Positions 8,577 to 17,910 of a DNA stretch of 64,000 nucleotides are shown one piece after another; position 1 is the first letter of the stretch, and the number at the start of each line of letters is the position of its first letter. The stretch is from positions 782,251 through 846,250 of the forward strand of contig NZ_FOYO01000001.1 in NCBI RefSeq assembly GCF_900111945.1, in the 5' to 3' direction. The notes below the pieces were generated by a model. That model worked only from the letters and a program-made list of their open reading frames with translations. It was not told the DNA's origin and did no database searches. Both the position numbers and the translations under genes were made by a program. The DNA comes from Litoreibacter janthinus. Its GTDB lineage: Bacteria; Pseudomonadota; Alphaproteobacteria; Rhodobacterales; Rhodobacteraceae.

Positions 8577-9464
8577 CTAGGAAAGGTTCTTGGCGAAATG
8601 CGCCAAGGTGCGGTCCCAAGCCAACTGCGCCGCCGCTTCGTCGTAGCGCGGGGTCGTGTCGTTGTGGAAGCCGTGGTTCGCACCCTCGTAGATGTGCGCT
8701 TCGTAGGTTTTGCCGTTCTCTTTGAGCGCCGCCTCGTAAGCTGGCCATCCGGCGTTGATACGTTCATCCAGCCCGCCGTAGTGGATCAGCAGAGGGGCTT
8801 GAATGTCGGCCACGTCAGACGCCTGCGGCTGGCGCCCGTAGAAGGGCACAGAGGCCGCCATGTTCGGATAGGCGACGGCCAGTGCATTGCACACGCCACC
8901 GCCATAGCAGAATCCGACAGCGCCGACTTTTCCAGTGGAGCCTTCGTGGTTCACCAAGAACTCGAATGCGGCGAAGAAGTCTTCCATCAGCTTCGCGCCA
9001 TCGAGTTCTTTTTGCATTGAACGACCTTCATCGTCATTGCCAGGGTAGCCGCCAAGTGGCGTCAGACCGTCCGGTCCGAACGCTAGGTAGCCGGCCTTTG
9101 CTGCGCGTCGGACGACGTCTTCGATATATGGATTGAGCCCACGATTTTCATGGATGACCAATACAGCCGGCAGTTTGCCCGTCGCGCCTGCAGGTTTGGC
9201 CATCAGGCCTTTGATAGTGCCGTGACCGTCGGGACTTTCATACTCGACCGTCATGGTTTCGATTTCGGGATCGTCCGGGGCGACCTGTTGCGCCAGTGCG
9301 TAGTTCGGCTGCAAGCTTTCAAGCACGGCAGCAGCGGTCACGCCTGCCGCTACATATTTTGTTGCGTTGGTCAAAAACGCGCGCTTGGTCATCTTGCCAT
9401 GGACATAGCCATCATAGAGTTCCAGTAGGCGGGGATCAAAGTCAGAGGCTTTCTTGCGTTGCAT
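8577..9464 (-). CDS. Dienelactone hydrolase family protein, probably exported
   Basis: Alpha/beta hydrolase with the cysteine nucleophile of dienelactone hydrolases in GFCYGGG (about residue 182), acid in YGGLDERIN and histidine in GANHGFHN. 295 residues: the catalytic domain is preceded by about 60 residues containing a [18 protein letters not shown] segment, a hydrophobic stretch and ALAQQ, which resembles a Tat-type export signal in an unusually long N-region. Cytoplasmic chlorocatechol-pathway enzymes lack this, so an extracytoplasmic, non-pathway role is inferred. No catabolic genes are adjacent. Start ATG at 9464. Confidence 0.85.
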   Translation of the reverse strand: MQRKKASDFDPRLLELYDGYVHGKMTKRAFLTNATKYVAAGVTAAAVLESLQPNYALAQQVAPDDPEIETMTVEYESPDGHGTIKGLMAKPAGATGKLPAVLVIHENRGLNPYIEDVVRRAAKAGYLAFGPDGLTPLGGYPGNDDEGRSMQKELDGAKLMEDFFAAFEFLVNHEGSTGKVGAVGFCYGGGVCNALAVAYPNMAASVPFYGRQPQASDVADIQAPLLIHYGGLDERINAGWPAYEAALKENGKTYEAHIYEGANHGFHNDTTPRYDEAAAQLAWDRTLAHFAKNLS

Positions 9465-9540
9465 TGAAGTCGCTCCTTGAGATGAATCTGAACCTCAAAC
9501 CATAGCGCCAACGCAGCGTTCGGCAATCGTTGCTGGGAAC

Positions 9541-9572
9541 ACAAAAAAACCCCGGTGTTTCCACCGGGGTTT
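9541..9572 (-). terminator. pnp terminator
   Basis: Stem AAACCCCGGTG (9547-9557) with CACCGGGGTTT (9562-9572), four-base loop. On the minus strand it ends in a run of seven T residues, 25 bases past the pnp stop. Confidence 0.93.
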
Positions 9573-9596
9573 TCTGGGTTCAGAGCTGCGCGAGGA

Positions 9597-11732
9597 TTAC
9601 TCCTCTGCGGCTTCTTCTTTTTTGACTTCTTCGCCAGTTTCCTGATCGACGACTTTCATCGACAGGCGCACCTTGCCGCGATCGTCAAAGCCCAGCAGTT
9701 TGACCTTCACTTCTTGGCCCTCTTTGAGGACGTCGGAAGGGTGGTTCAAACGGCGGTTCTCGATTTGGGACACGTGGACTAGACCGTCGCGCTTGCCAAA
9801 GAAGTTCACGAAGGCGCCGAAGTCGACGATCTTCACGACGGTACCGGTGTAAACCGCACCTTCTTCTGGCTCTGCAACGATCGAGTGGATCATGTCGTAG
9901 GCTTTCTTGATCGCGTCGCCGTTCGGGCTTGCAATCTTGATGACGCCTTCGTCATTGATGTCCACTTTGGCACCAGAGACTTCCACAATCTCGCGGATCA
10001 CTTTACCGCCGGACCCGATCACTTCGCGGATCTTGTCCGTTGGAATTTGCATGGTTTCGATACGCGGTGCGTGCACCGAGAATTCGCCAGCAGAGGACAG
10101 GGCTTTGTTCATCTCGCCAAGGATGTGCAGACGGCCAGCTTTGGCCTGAGCCAGAGCGGTTTTCATGATTTCCGGCGTGATGCCTGCAACCTTGATGTCC
10201 ATTTGCAGCGAGGTGATGCCGTTCTCGGTACCAGCCACTTTGAAGTCCATGTCGCCAAGGTGATCTTCGTCGCCCAAGATGTCAGACAGAACCGCGTAGG
10301 AGCCGTCTTCTTCGAGGATCAGACCCATTGCCACACCAGCAACCGGTGCTTTCAAAGGCACACCAGCGTCCATCATGGACAAAGAGCCACCACAAACGGA
10401 CGCCATAGAGGACGAGCCGTTGGATTCGGTGATCTCGGAGACCAGACGGATTGTGTACGGGAAGTCGGTGGGTGCTGGCAGAACGGCCTGAAGAGCGCGC
10501 CATGCAAGTTTGCCGTGACCGATTTCACGACGGCCGGGAGGGCCAAAGCGACCAACTTCACCAACCGAATAGGGAGGGAAGTTATAGTGCAGCAGGAAGT
10601 TCGACTTATACATGCCTTGCAGGCTGTCGATCATCTGCTCGTCATCGCCGGTACCCAGCGTGGTCACAACCAGACCTTGAGTTTCGCCACGTGTAAACAA
10701 GGCAGAACCATGGGTCCGTGGCAGCAAGCCTACTTCGGAAACGATTGGACGGATGGTGTCCAGATCGCGGCCGTCGATGCGCTTCTTGTTCTTCACCACA
10801 TCGCCACGCAGGACGGTGGATTCGAGCTTCTTCAGTGCCGCGCCAAGGTTTTCGTCGTTAAGCTGCTCTTCGGAAAGGCCCTCTTTAGCGGTCGCTTTGG
10901 CTGCAGCAACAGCGGCGGTACGCTCTTGCTTGTCGGTGATTGCGTAAGCTGCGCGCATTGCGTCTTCGCCTGATTTCTTAACGGCCTCAAAGAGGTCAGA
11001 GTAATCAGGAGCGGAGAAGTTGAACGGCTCTTTCGCGCAATCTTCTGCGAAGTCGATGATCAGGTCGATTGCTGGCTGGATTTGTGCGTGGGCGAATTCT
11101 ACCGCGCCCAGCATTTCTTCCTCGGTCAGCTCGTAAGCTTCCGATTCCACCATCATCACGGCGTCTTTGGTGCCGGCGACAACAAGGTCCAAACGCTGCT
11201 CTGGATTGTAGCGCAGGTTGTGCATGTCATCGAGTTCAGGGTTCAGAATATATTCGCCATCCTCATAGCCTACGCGGCAAGCAGCGATTGGGCCCATGAA
11301 AGGCGCGCCAGAGATGGTTAGCGCAGCGGAGGCCGCGATCATTGCAACCATATCTGGGTCATTCACCAGATCGTGGGACAGCACGGTGCAGATCACGAGA
11401 ACTTCGTTTTTGAAGCCAGGAACAAACAGCGGGCGGATCGGACGGTCGATCAGGCGGGATGTCAGCGTCTCTTTTTCAGTTGGACGTGCTTCGCGCTTGA
11501 AGAAACCACCAGGGATTTTACCGGCGGCGTAGTATTTCTCGTTGTAGTGTACGGTCAGCGGGAAAAAGTCCTGACCTGGTTTTTGCTCTTTGGCAAAAGT
11601 TACGGCGGCCATAACAGAGGTCTCGCCGTAGGTGGCAATCACGCAGCCGTCAGCCTGACGGGCAATCTTGCCGGTTTCGAGAGTCAGCGTTTCTTCGCCC
11701 CACTCGATGGATTTTTTAGTCACGTTAAACAT
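9597..11732 (-). CDS. pnp: Polyribonucleotide nucleotidyltransferase (PNPase)
   Basis: Phosphorolytic 3'-5' exoribonuclease of the RNA degradosome. Domain order: RNase PH repeat 1 (residues about 5-140), all-helical linker, RNase PH repeat 2 (about 310-540), KH domain with [15 protein letters not shown] (about 560) and S1 domain with [15 protein letters not shown] (about 625). 711 residues, the standard alphaproteobacterial length. I placed the start at the ATG at 11732 ([11 protein letters not shown]); a 37-residue upstream extension has no homology-like character. Unusually, rpsO is not its immediate upstream neighbour because a membrane hydroxylase gene sits between them. Confidence 0.97.
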   Translation of the reverse strand: MFNVTKKSIEWGEETLTLETGKIARQADGCVIATYGETSVMAAVTFAKEQKPGQDFFPLTVHYNEKYYAAGKIPGGFFKREARPTEKETLTSRLIDRPIRPLFVPGFKNEVLVICTVLSHDLVNDPDMVAMIAASAALTISGAPFMGPIAACRVGYEDGEYILNPELDDMHNLRYNPEQRLDLVVAGTKDAVMMVESEAYELTEEEMLGAVEFAHAQIQPAIDLIIDFAEDCAKEPFNFSAPDYSDLFEAVKKSGEDAMRAAYAITDKQERTAAVAAAKATAKEGLSEEQLNDENLGAALKKLESTVLRGDVVKNKKRIDGRDLDTIRPIVSEVGLLPRTHGSALFTRGETQGLVVTTLGTGDDEQMIDSLQGMYKSNFLLHYNFPPYSVGEVGRFGPPGRREIGHGKLAWRALQAVLPAPTDFPYTIRLVSEITESNGSSSMASVCGGSLSMMDAGVPLKAPVAGVAMGLILEEDGSYAVLSDILGDEDHLGDMDFKVAGTENGITSLQMDIKVAGITPEIMKTALAQAKAGRLHILGEMNKALSSAGEFSVHAPRIETMQIPTDKIREVIGSGGKVIREIVEVSGAKVDINDEGVIKIASPNGDAIKKAYDMIHSIVAEPEEGAVYTGTVVKIVDFGAFVNFFGKRDGLVHVSQIENRRLNHPSDVLKEGQEVKVKLLGFDDRGKVRLSMKVVDQETGEEVKKEEAAEE

Positions 11733-11964
11733 GTATCGTTTCCTATCAGGGAGCACTCCCGGCCTTCCGGGTCTCCCGTTTGAATGGCGGCCCCATTGCC
11801 GCCGACCCCAATCCTTCGCATGAGCGCCGGGGTCAGGGCGCACAGTCTCAGATGTGCGGGCTATATAGGGGTTTTAAGCATTTGGGAAGAGGTCGCGCGT
11901 TGTCTCACGCGTCAACATTCGTCGCTGCATCACTTGCCGATCGACCAAAGTGTTCTGTGCAGCT

Positions 11965-12681
11965 CTAAGCCTGTCGACCGCGGGGAAGCTTTGAGATGCC
12001 GAACGCCTTGCGCGCCGTGACCAAGCGAAGGTCCTCGGGGTCCATTCCGAGGCTGAGGATGGTCTCCCGATCATACCGAGCTTTGGCGGTCTCTTGATCA
12101 TACCGCGTGCCAAAAATCGAGTCGATCCAGCCCATGCCAAAGCTGACATGGAACGTAGCATCGTGATCTTGAAAATGGTGGATGAGGTGGCTCTGCGTGA
12201 TCTTTTGCCCGAACCAGCCCTTCTTGACCTTTAGATGCGCCAGCGTGTGGCAGTACTCGTAGAAAGTGAACGCCGATATAGACCCGACAAACAAGGCGAC
12301 CGCCGTAAGCGCCGCCGCCGCCGTAAGGCCAACAAACGGCCACAGGACGGCAGTGTGGATGGCGAACGAGATCAGGGCAAATCGAACGGCATACCAATGG
12401 TCGTCGCCCGTAAAGAACTCTGCGTCAGTCGGGAATTCGTGATGGGAGATATGGGCGCGGTAAAGCGCGTTGAATGTGGATTGCTCCGTCGGCGGTTCGC
12501 GATGGTAGATGAAGCGATGCATCACGTATTCGGTGAGGAACTGCAGCACCATTCCGTAAGCGAGCGCCACTAGAAACCACGGCGAAAATGCAAAGATGAA
12601 AACAGCCATGCCCACCAACCAGAGCGGTAACAATCGGTGCAACGTGCCCATGTTTATGAGGACGCGGAAGGTTTCGAGCAT
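11965..12681 (-). CDS. Sterol desaturase/fatty acid hydroxylase superfamily membrane protein
   Basis: Integral membrane di-iron oxygenase. The histidine clusters of the family are present: HRFIYH, AHISHHEF, HTLAH and HLIHHFQDH, set among about four hydrophobic segments. 238 residues. Start chosen at 12681, where GGGGAG lies eight bases upstream, over an in-frame ATG at 12711. Substrate could be a fatty acid, hopanoid or carotenoid; nothing nearby decides. It is transcribed in the same direction as rpsO upstream and pnp downstream, splitting that usually adjacent pair. Confidence 0.87.
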   Translation of the reverse strand: MLETFRVLINMGTLHRLLPLWLVGMAVFIFAFSPWFLVALAYGMVLQFLTEYVMHRFIYHREPPTEQSTFNALYRAHISHHEFPTDAEFFTGDDHWYAVRFALISFAIHTAVLWPFVGLTAAAALTAVALFVGSISAFTFYEYCHTLAHLKVKKGWFGQKITQSHLIHHFQDHDATFHVSFGMGWIDSIFGTRYDQETAKARYDRETILSLGMDPEDLRLVTARKAFGISKLPRGRQA

Positions 12682-12853
12682 GGCGGCATCTCCCCGATAG
12701 ACTGCAACCATTCAAGAAGGCGCGGCGGCTTGGGTCAATGATTACGTTGCGTTTTGCTGCGGCGCACCTTCGCGTTCAAGACGCTGGGCGCGGACTGATT
12801 GCGGAAGCCATCTGTGATTGGGTTCTCGTGTCGGGTGGTGGAACCGGAAACGC

Positions 12854-12880
12854 AAAACGCCCACCAAAAGGCGGGCGTTC
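12854..12880 (-). terminator. rpsO terminator
   Basis: Inverted repeat AACGCCCACC / GGCGGGCGTT around AAAA, followed on the minus strand by TTTTGC. It lies about 65 bases beyond the rpsO stop and would separate rpsO from the hydroxylase and pnp genes. Confidence 0.85.
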
Positions 12881-12944
12881 ACGAAACTCTTGGTCGGCTG
12901 CGGAAATGCTCTCCCGAGGGAGCGCTGGTTCCGCGTACCGTCGC

Positions 12945-13214
12945 TTATCGACGGATGCCGAGGCGTTTGATGAGGTCTTGGTAACGTGCCTCGTCTTTGC
13001 CTTTGGTGTAATCCAGAAGCTTACGACGCAGAGCAACCATCTTCAAAAGACCACGACGACCGTGGTTGTCTTTCTTGTGGGTTTTGAAGTGCTCAGTCAG
13101 GGTGGTGATGCGCGAGGTCAGAATGGCAACCTGAACTTCAGGCGAACCAGTGTCGCCCTCTTTGGTTGCAAATTCCTTCATCAGGCGTGCTTTTTCTTCA
13201 GCTGTGATCGACAT
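12945..13214 (-). CDS. rpsO: 30S ribosomal protein S15
   Basis: Primary 16S rRNA-binding protein of the small-subunit platform. 89 residues, exactly the family length, with the signature [26 protein letters not shown] and the conserved [10 protein letters not shown] segment. An AAAGGAG ribosome-binding site precedes the ATG at 13214. S15 commonly autoregulates by binding its leader RNA; no specific leader fold was established here. Confidence 0.98.
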   Translation of the reverse strand: MSITAEEKARLMKEFATKEGDTGSPEVQVAILTSRITTLTEHFKTHKKDNHGRRGLLKMVALRRKLLDYTKGKDEARYQDLIKRLGIRR

Positions 13215-13529
13215 CGGGGTCTCCTTTTAAAGGTTAGTGTGAATGGCGCAGGCCGGGATGTCGTCCAGCAAGGCCCATGGAGTGTCCGGCCAGTTCAATG
13301 GCGGATGGGCGCGTATAGGTCGTTTGGCTGAAAAAGGGAAGCCCGAATCTTCGCTTGCTGAAAGGTACGGAATCCCTGCCATCACGGCCCGAAGAGAGCG
13401 GCTTTTAACCCTGAATCGAGGCACAAATGAGCACCCATTGAAGCGTTGTTCGCGGTTTGGAAACAATGACCTAACTGTGGCCGAAGTTTGGCAAGAATAT
13501 GGCGATTTCTCTGGCGGCCCACCGAAACC
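13215..13529. other. Intergenic region between rpsO and the RTX gene
   Basis: About 315 bases (plus the regulatory site that follows) with no convincing gene. It should contain the rpsO promoter and leader on the minus strand. Short open frames on either strand (13243-13533 plus, 13227-13466 minus) have no recognisable domain, no clear ribosome-binding site, and overlap one another; I do not call them. Confidence 0.6.
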
Positions 13530-13545
13530 TTAACATAGTGTTAAC
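13530..13545 (+). promoter_or_regulatory. Predicted CtrA-binding site upstream of the RTX gene
   Basis: TTAAC (13530-13534), five bases, GTTAAC (13540-13545): a perfect match to the full palindromic CtrA box (TTAA-N7-TTAAC) of Alphaproteobacteria. It is centred about 45 bases before the ATG of the RTX-repeat gene, a location suited to activation. The motif is read directly; CtrA binding is inferred. Confidence 0.65.
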
Positions 13546-13581
13546 AAAGTAAGTTTTTGATTGTTCCTGGGGAGTGAAATC

Positions 13582-14790
13582 ATGATTGGAATTGTAGGCC
13601 TTTTGGCTCTTGTCGGTTTGCTGAGTGCAATCTTTGATTCCGACTCTGACGACGGTGAAACTGTGGTTGAGCCACCAGAGCCAACAGGGCTTGTTGGGAC
13701 CAATGACGACGACATCCTGACTGGCACGATTGACGTCGACATCATGGAAGGCCATGCGGGCGATGATGTGATCTCGGGCCTTGAGGGCGACGACGTTATC
13801 GCAGCGGGTCGCGGCGACGACACCGTGAATGGTGGCGACGGCAATGACGATCTGCGGGGCAGCTTCGGCAATGACACTATACTGGGCGATGCCGGTAATG
13901 ATCTCATCAACGGCGGCGCCGGAGATGACAACCTTGATGGCGGCGAAGGCAACGACACGCTCATCGGCGGTGCGGGTCTCGACATCCTGCTAGGCGGTGC
14001 TGGGGACGATATTCTTGGTGGCGGCGGCGATGCCGACCTGATGAACGGCGGTGAGGGCAATGACCAGTTGAACGGTGGCAGCGGTGCTGACGTGCTTCTG
14101 GGCGGTGATGGCGACGACCTTTTGGAAGGTGACGGCGGCGACGATACTCTCGACGGCGGCTTGGGGAATGACATTCTGGCTGGCGGTGCAGGCAATGACT
14201 TCGTCAATGGCGACGACGGTGACGATGACGTTCGTGGCGGCCTAGGCGATGACATTCTTGCCGGTGGTGCAGGTGAAGACCTGATCAATGGCGGTCAAGG
14301 CAATGATTTGCTGCTTGGCGCTTACGATCCGGATGGCGAGTTCGGTCCTTTGGATGCTGACGGTGCGGACATGCTGTTTGGTGCAGAAGGCGACGACGTG
14401 ATCTATATCGGCTCTGGCGATACAGCCACTGGCGGCGAGGGCGCGGATACGTTCGCTTCCGGCACGATCGTTCGTCCGGGCGAAGCTGGCATTGTGACTG
14501 ACTTTGATCCTGCCGAAGACACGATCGAGTTGCATTATGACGGCACACTGGGCGACGCGCCTGAAGTGACGCTGGTGACGAACGCCGACGGCTCGGCCAG
14601 CATTGCGATGGACGGCAATGTCGTCTTGATCATCAAAACGCCGGGCGATCTGGCGGTTGAAGACATTGTTCTGGACGACTCGCTTTTTGTTGACGCTCCT
14701 GCGGCAGCTGCAGTGGCGGCTGCTGAAGAATCTGTTGAAGCAACTCCGGTTGTTGCGAACGAGCCAACAGAGGTGGCTGCAGTAGCTTAA
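13582..14790 (+). CDS. RTX (hemolysin-type Ca2+-binding repeat) protein with N-terminal membrane segment
   Basis: A 402-residue protein: a short hydrophobic N-terminus ([18 protein letters not shown]), an acidic linker, then roughly 25 nonapeptide-type GGxGxDxLx repeats (about residues 40-255) that would fold into calcium-loaded beta-roll, a non-repetitive C-terminal domain ([13 protein letters not shown] onward) and an Ala/Glu-rich tail. Start is the ATG at 13582, preceded by GGGGAG; a TTG at 13561 is less likely. RTX proteins are usually exported by type I secretion, but no type I exporter is nearby and the N-terminal hydrophobic stretch could anchor it. A perfect CtrA box lies upstream and a terminator downstream. 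Confidence 0.88.
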   Translation: MIGIVGLLALVGLLSAIFDSDSDDGETVVEPPEPTGLVGTNDDDILTGTIDVDIMEGHAGDDVISGLEGDDVIAAGRGDDTVNGGDGNDDLRGSFGNDTILGDAGNDLINGGAGDDNLDGGEGNDTLIGGAGLDILLGGAGDDILGGGGDADLMNGGEGNDQLNGGSGADVLLGGDGDDLLEGDGGDDTLDGGLGNDILAGGAGNDFVNGDDGDDDVRGGLGDDILAGGAGEDLINGGQGNDLLLGAYDPDGEFGPLDADGADMLFGAEGDDVIYIGSGDTATGGEGADTFASGTIVRPGEAGIVTDFDPAEDTIELHYDGTLGDAPEVTLVTNADGSASIAMDGNVVLIIKTPGDLAVEDIVLDDSLFVDAPAAAAVAAAEESVEATPVVANEPTEVAAVA

Positions 14791-14803
14791 GCCTGCGGCA
14801 AGT

Positions 14804-15712
14804 CTAATCTGACCTGAAAAAGGCCCCGAAGCAGTCAAGCACTGCTTCGGGGTTTTCTTCCATTACAAAGTGACCACTCACGCAAGAGCTGTCGCTGACG
14901 TCCAGGGCCCAGTTGCGCCAGATCAGCGCGGGGTCACCTGTTTGGCCTGGAAACCCACCCTCTGCCCACAGAAACCGAAGCGGCGCTGCAATTTTCTTGC
15001 CCGCAATGCGGTCGGCTTCGTCCAGCTTCCGGTCAAAGGTCGCCCCCGAGCGATAATCCGCACACATTGCATGGATGCGCTCGGGTATACGGGATTGCGC
15101 GCGGTAACTTTCCAGCGCGGCTGCGGGGAGGATGTCCAGTGACTTCGCGTTGGTCCAGCTGCGCAAAGTGTGGTCGATATAAGCTGTTGGGTCGGCGTTG
15201 ATCATATGCTCTGGCAGCGGGTGTGGTTGGGCGAGGAACGTCCAGTGATACCCTTTCAGAGCCAGATCAGCGCACCAGGCATTCCAAAAATCGCCTGTGG
15301 GAACAATTTCTATAATGCCCAGTCGGTTGAGCCTGTCGGGATGGTCCAAAGCAAATCGGTATGCCACACGCCCCCCGCGATCATGGCCCAACACATGCGC
15401 CTTTTCGTGGCCGAAATGGTCAAGGATGCCCACAAGATCCAAGGCCATCTGGCGCTTGGAATAAGTCGTGTGGTCAGGGCAGTCGTCGAACGGTGCGTCA
15501 CTGTCGCCATATCCGCGCAAGTCCGGCACGATGCAGGTGAAATGCTCGGCCAGAACCGGTGCAATGTTCAGCCAGCACATGTGGTTTTGCGGATACCCGT
15601 GAAGCAGGACCAAAGCCGGGCCGCTGCCACCGACATGGACAGAAAGCCGGATGCCGTCAGTCACGACGTCATGTCGGGCGAAGCCTGGAAGTGCGGAGTT
15701 ATCTGAGGTCAT
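14804..15712 (-). CDS. Alpha/beta hydrolase resembling haloacetate (fluoroacetate) dehalogenase
   Basis: 302 residues. The nucleophile motif is GHDRGGRVAYR, in which an aspartate replaces the usual serine and is followed by arginines, as in fluoroacetate dehalogenases; the halide-pocket pair His-Trp is present in KGYHWTF, and the catalytic histidine in VSGHFVMEENPE. The oxyanion-side motif is LLHGYPQNHMCW. These match the family's catalytic D-R-R, H-W and H set. Substrate could still be an epoxide or another ester-like compound. Downstream partner of the DUF1643 gene (15-base gap), so probably the last gene of a three-gene unit. Confidence 0.82.
   Translation of the reverse strand: MTSDNSALPGFARHDVVTDGIRLSVHVGGSGPALVLLHGYPQNHMCWLNIAPVLAEHFTCIVPDLRGYGDSDAPFDDCPDHTTYSKRQMALDLVGILDHFGHEKAHVLGHDRGGRVAYRFALDHPDRLNRLGIIEIVPTGDFWNAWCADLALKGYHWTFLAQPHPLPEHMINADPTAYIDHTLRSWTNAKSLDILPAAALESYRAQSRIPERIHAMCADYRSGATFDRKLDEADRIAGKKIAAPLRFLWAEGGFPGQTGDPALIWRNWALDVSDSSCVSGHFVMEENPEAVLDCFGAFFRSD
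14824..14856 (+). terminator. Terminator of the RTX gene, embedded in the convergent hydrolase gene
   Basis: CCCCGAAGCAGT (14824-14835) pairs with ACTGCTTCGGGG (14841-14852), a perfect 12-base stem, then TTTTC. It lies inside the last 15 codons of the opposite-strand hydrolase; on that strand the same stem is followed by CCTTTTTC, so it may act in both directions. Confidence 0.88.
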
Positions 15713-15727
15713 TGTGCTAATCCGTTT

Positions 15728-16252
15728 CTAGGCGAGCGGGCCCGGCGAAAGCCAAAGCTCTGGCTGCTGTGCGTAGGCGATATAGAGCGGATGCTTGGGG
15801 TGGCCGGCTTTGCTGAGGCCCAAGTGGTAAAGCGGCATACCAGTGTCGCGCATCAGGTCTTCGACCTGTGGCCCACGGTCCAGATGGGCTCCGTGGGTCC
15901 CCCACGCTGCAATCACCGTGTCCGCCCAATTGCAGGCTTCAGTGATTGCTGTGTCATTGGCAGAACCAACAGGTTCGGCGGCTTTGCGCATCTTGAACGG
16001 GTCGGTGTCGCGCCATGCAAAGATATTACAAACCCTGAATGACCCGTACCCTAGCGCGCGGGCGCGACGCTCACAGCGCTCGACCGTCGGATCATTTTGC
16101 ACTTCTGTTGCTGTCGACGGGTTCAGCATCACGAACGAGACTTTCTGGCCGCCTTCATCCCAAATCCGTGTCAGGGCATAGCGATAGCGTTCGCAATCGG
16201 AATAAACGGCTGTCGAGGCAGCGTCACCTTTGAGATGTGTGCGGGTGATCAT
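15728..16252 (-). CDS. DUF1643 domain-containing protein
   Basis: 174 residues. The family hallmarks are VMLNPSTATEVQNDPTVERC, the NIFAWRDTDP segment and a VIAAWGTHG strand near the middle. Function unknown; the fold is thought to relate to nucleotide or base-excision type enzymes, but no catalytic role is established. Start at ATG 16252; a longer frame from 16486 lacks the family pattern. Lies 32 bases after the membrane protein gene and 15 before the hydrolase on the same strand. Confidence 0.85.
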   Translation of the reverse strand: MITRTHLKGDAASTAVYSDCERYRYALTRIWDEGGQKVSFVMLNPSTATEVQNDPTVERCERRARALGYGSFRVCNIFAWRDTDPFKMRKAAEPVGSANDTAITEACNWADTVIAAWGTHGAHLDRGPQVEDLMRDTGMPLYHLGLSKAGHPKHPLYIAYAQQPELWLSPGPLA

Positions 16253-16284
16253 GGGCTGGTTTGTGCCAGCCCGTGACGTTTGGT

Positions 16285-16752
16285 TCAAGCCTCGGTCTTT
16301 TGCGAAAACGGGCCGCGCTCGATCACATAGACGGCGACCAGTGCGTAGAAAATGTGCCCCCAGAACGCGACCCAAGTGATCCCTGTGAACCCAAGGAAGG
16401 GCGCGTTGCCAGCGATCAGATGGGCGACGAAGTACAGGGCGAAGACCCAAAGCCCGATGCCATATGCGGTCGCAGTAATCATCCAATGCAGGTTCGGGAG
16501 GATCTTGCGTTGGATTGGGCGGGCCACCAGCAGGTACCCAAGGGTATAAACGAACATGCCAGTCAGGACGTGCATGATGTCACCTGCACCCTTCGGGACG
16601 GCACCGAAAATCGTTTTTAACGTGGCGGTCGCAAGGCCGACAGGGGCGAGCTTGGCGAAACCGAAGGCTGGGGATAGCCCTTGGCCGAAAAGGTCGAAAG
16701 CGACAGTGCCGAGGGCTCCGGCAAGAAGAATGGTCCAAATTTGACGCTGCAT
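16285..16752 (-). CDS. Small integral membrane protein of unknown function
   Basis: 155 residues with about four to five hydrophobic segments (residues about 5-25, 60-82, 90-112, 120-145) and polar loops; conserved-looking FDLFGQGLSP and HVLTGMFVYTLGYLL segments. Not assigned to a family I can name. Start chosen at ATG 16752 (MQRQIWTILL); the 48-residue upstream extension of the frame is hydrophilic and unlikely. The upstream 50 bases hold several TGCAC/GTGCA copies that may be an operator. Probably cotranscribed with the two following genes. Confidence 0.8.
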   Translation of the reverse strand: MQRQIWTILLAGALGTVAFDLFGQGLSPAFGFAKLAPVGLATATLKTIFGAVPKGAGDIMHVLTGMFVYTLGYLLVARPIQRKILPNLHWMITATAYGIGLWVFALYFVAHLIAGNAPFLGFTGITWVAFWGHIFYALVAVYVIERGPFSQKTEA

Positions 16753-16932
16753 GAAGTGCTCCAGAATTGATGTGTTGCACTCTTTGTGCAGCCTGGATGC
16801 ACTTATGAACAGGTGCCTCACGCAAACGCGTGATTTGCTCGATTGACGCACCTTAACTGTAACATTCAGCTGTGTTTCTGTGAAACAATGCCCCACATCT
16901 GCGTGAGATCGCGCGCGCCTCGGCCCGAATTG

Positions 16933-17847
16933 TTACAGGTCGGGCGTGTTGAACACTCGCGAAGGGTGCAATTCTCCCGCTTTGTAGCGACCAACTGCGA
17001 CGGCTTTACCATTCAGCGACGCCCATGCTTCGTCCCCGTATTCAACACCAGATCCAATAACCAAGCCGGGGTTCCCGTTGCGCAGCTTGACCGCGCCGCT
17101 TTCGGTTGTTGGCAACTCGGGAAGGTCAACAAGCCCGATTTCCAATGGCCCTAGGAACTCCATGATGGCGTCGGTCTTGGCGACTGCGTCAAGTTCTTCA
17201 AGCGTTACACCATCCTCGACGTCGAAGGGTCCGGACCAAACACGCCGCAACTCGCGGACGTGACCGTAGCAACCCAACATCTCCCCTAGATCGCGCGCGA
17301 TGGAGCGCACGTAACCGCCCTTGCCACACACCATTTCTAAGGTGACGTGATCTGCGTCGGGGCGTTCTACAAGGATCAGGCTTTCAACAAACAGTGGGCG
17401 CGCTGCGATCTCGACCTCTTCCCCATCGCGGGCCAATTTGTAGGCGCGCTGGCCGTCGATCTTCACCGCTGAGAATTGTGGTGGCACCTGCATGATGTCG
17501 CCCGTCAAAGCTGGCAGTGCCGCGACGATATCATCGTCAGATGGGCGGTCGGTGCTTTCCGCAAGAACCTCGCCTTCTGCGTCATCGGTATTGGTCGATT
17601 GGCCCAATCGCACGGTAAAGCGGTAAGCTTTCATTGCGTCGGTGACAAAAGGAACGGTTTTCGTTGCCTCACCAAGGGCCACAGCCAAAACGCCAGTCGC
17701 GTCGGGGTCCAAAGTGCCAGCATGGCCCGCCTTCTTGGCGTCAAAAGCCCAGCGGACTTTGTTCACGACCGAGGTGGACGTGATCCCGGCAGGTTTGTCG
17801 ATGACGACCCAACCGGAAATATCGCGACCTTTTTTGCGGCGTCCCAT
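16933..17847 (-). CDS. truB: tRNA pseudouridine(55) synthase
   Basis: Makes pseudouridine 55 in the T-loop of tRNAs. The [15 protein letters not shown] motif and the catalytic-aspartate motif [14 protein letters not shown] (about residue 45) are intact, followed by the [13 protein letters not shown] segment and a C-terminal PUA-like region. 304 residues, normal. Member of the rbfA-glycosidase-truB set on the minus strand, the standard ribosome-maturation cluster of the group. Confidence 0.97.
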   Translation of the reverse strand: MGRRKKGRDISGWVVIDKPAGITSTSVVNKVRWAFDAKKAGHAGTLDPDATGVLAVALGEATKTVPFVTDAMKAYRFTVRLGQSTNTDDAEGEVLAESTDRPSDDDIVAALPALTGDIMQVPPQFSAVKIDGQRAYKLARDGEEVEIAARPLFVESLILVERPDADHVTLEMVCGKGGYVRSIARDLGEMLGCYGHVRELRRVWSGPFDVEDGVTLEELDAVAKTDAIMEFLGPLEIGLVDLPELPTTESGAVKLRNGNPGLVIGSGVEYGDEAWASLNGKAVAVGRYKAGELHPSRVFNTPDL

Positions 17848-17910
17848 TCTGTGCTCCTGCTTGCGAAGATCGGGTGCTATTGCGCGTGGGGTCGCGCGTC
17901 AATCCCCCGC

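Noticed and set aside
9885..10973. 362-residue plus-strand frame opposite pnp
   Set aside because: Shadow of a high-GC conserved gene; no domain or start signal.
13243..13533. 96-residue open frame before the RTX gene
   Set aside because: No recognised domain, no clear ribosome-binding site, overlaps the predicted CtrA box and an opposite-strand frame.
13700..14320. Tandem repeat array as a possible CRISPR or satellite
   Set aside because: The repetition is the coding sequence of RTX nonapeptides, with no spacers.
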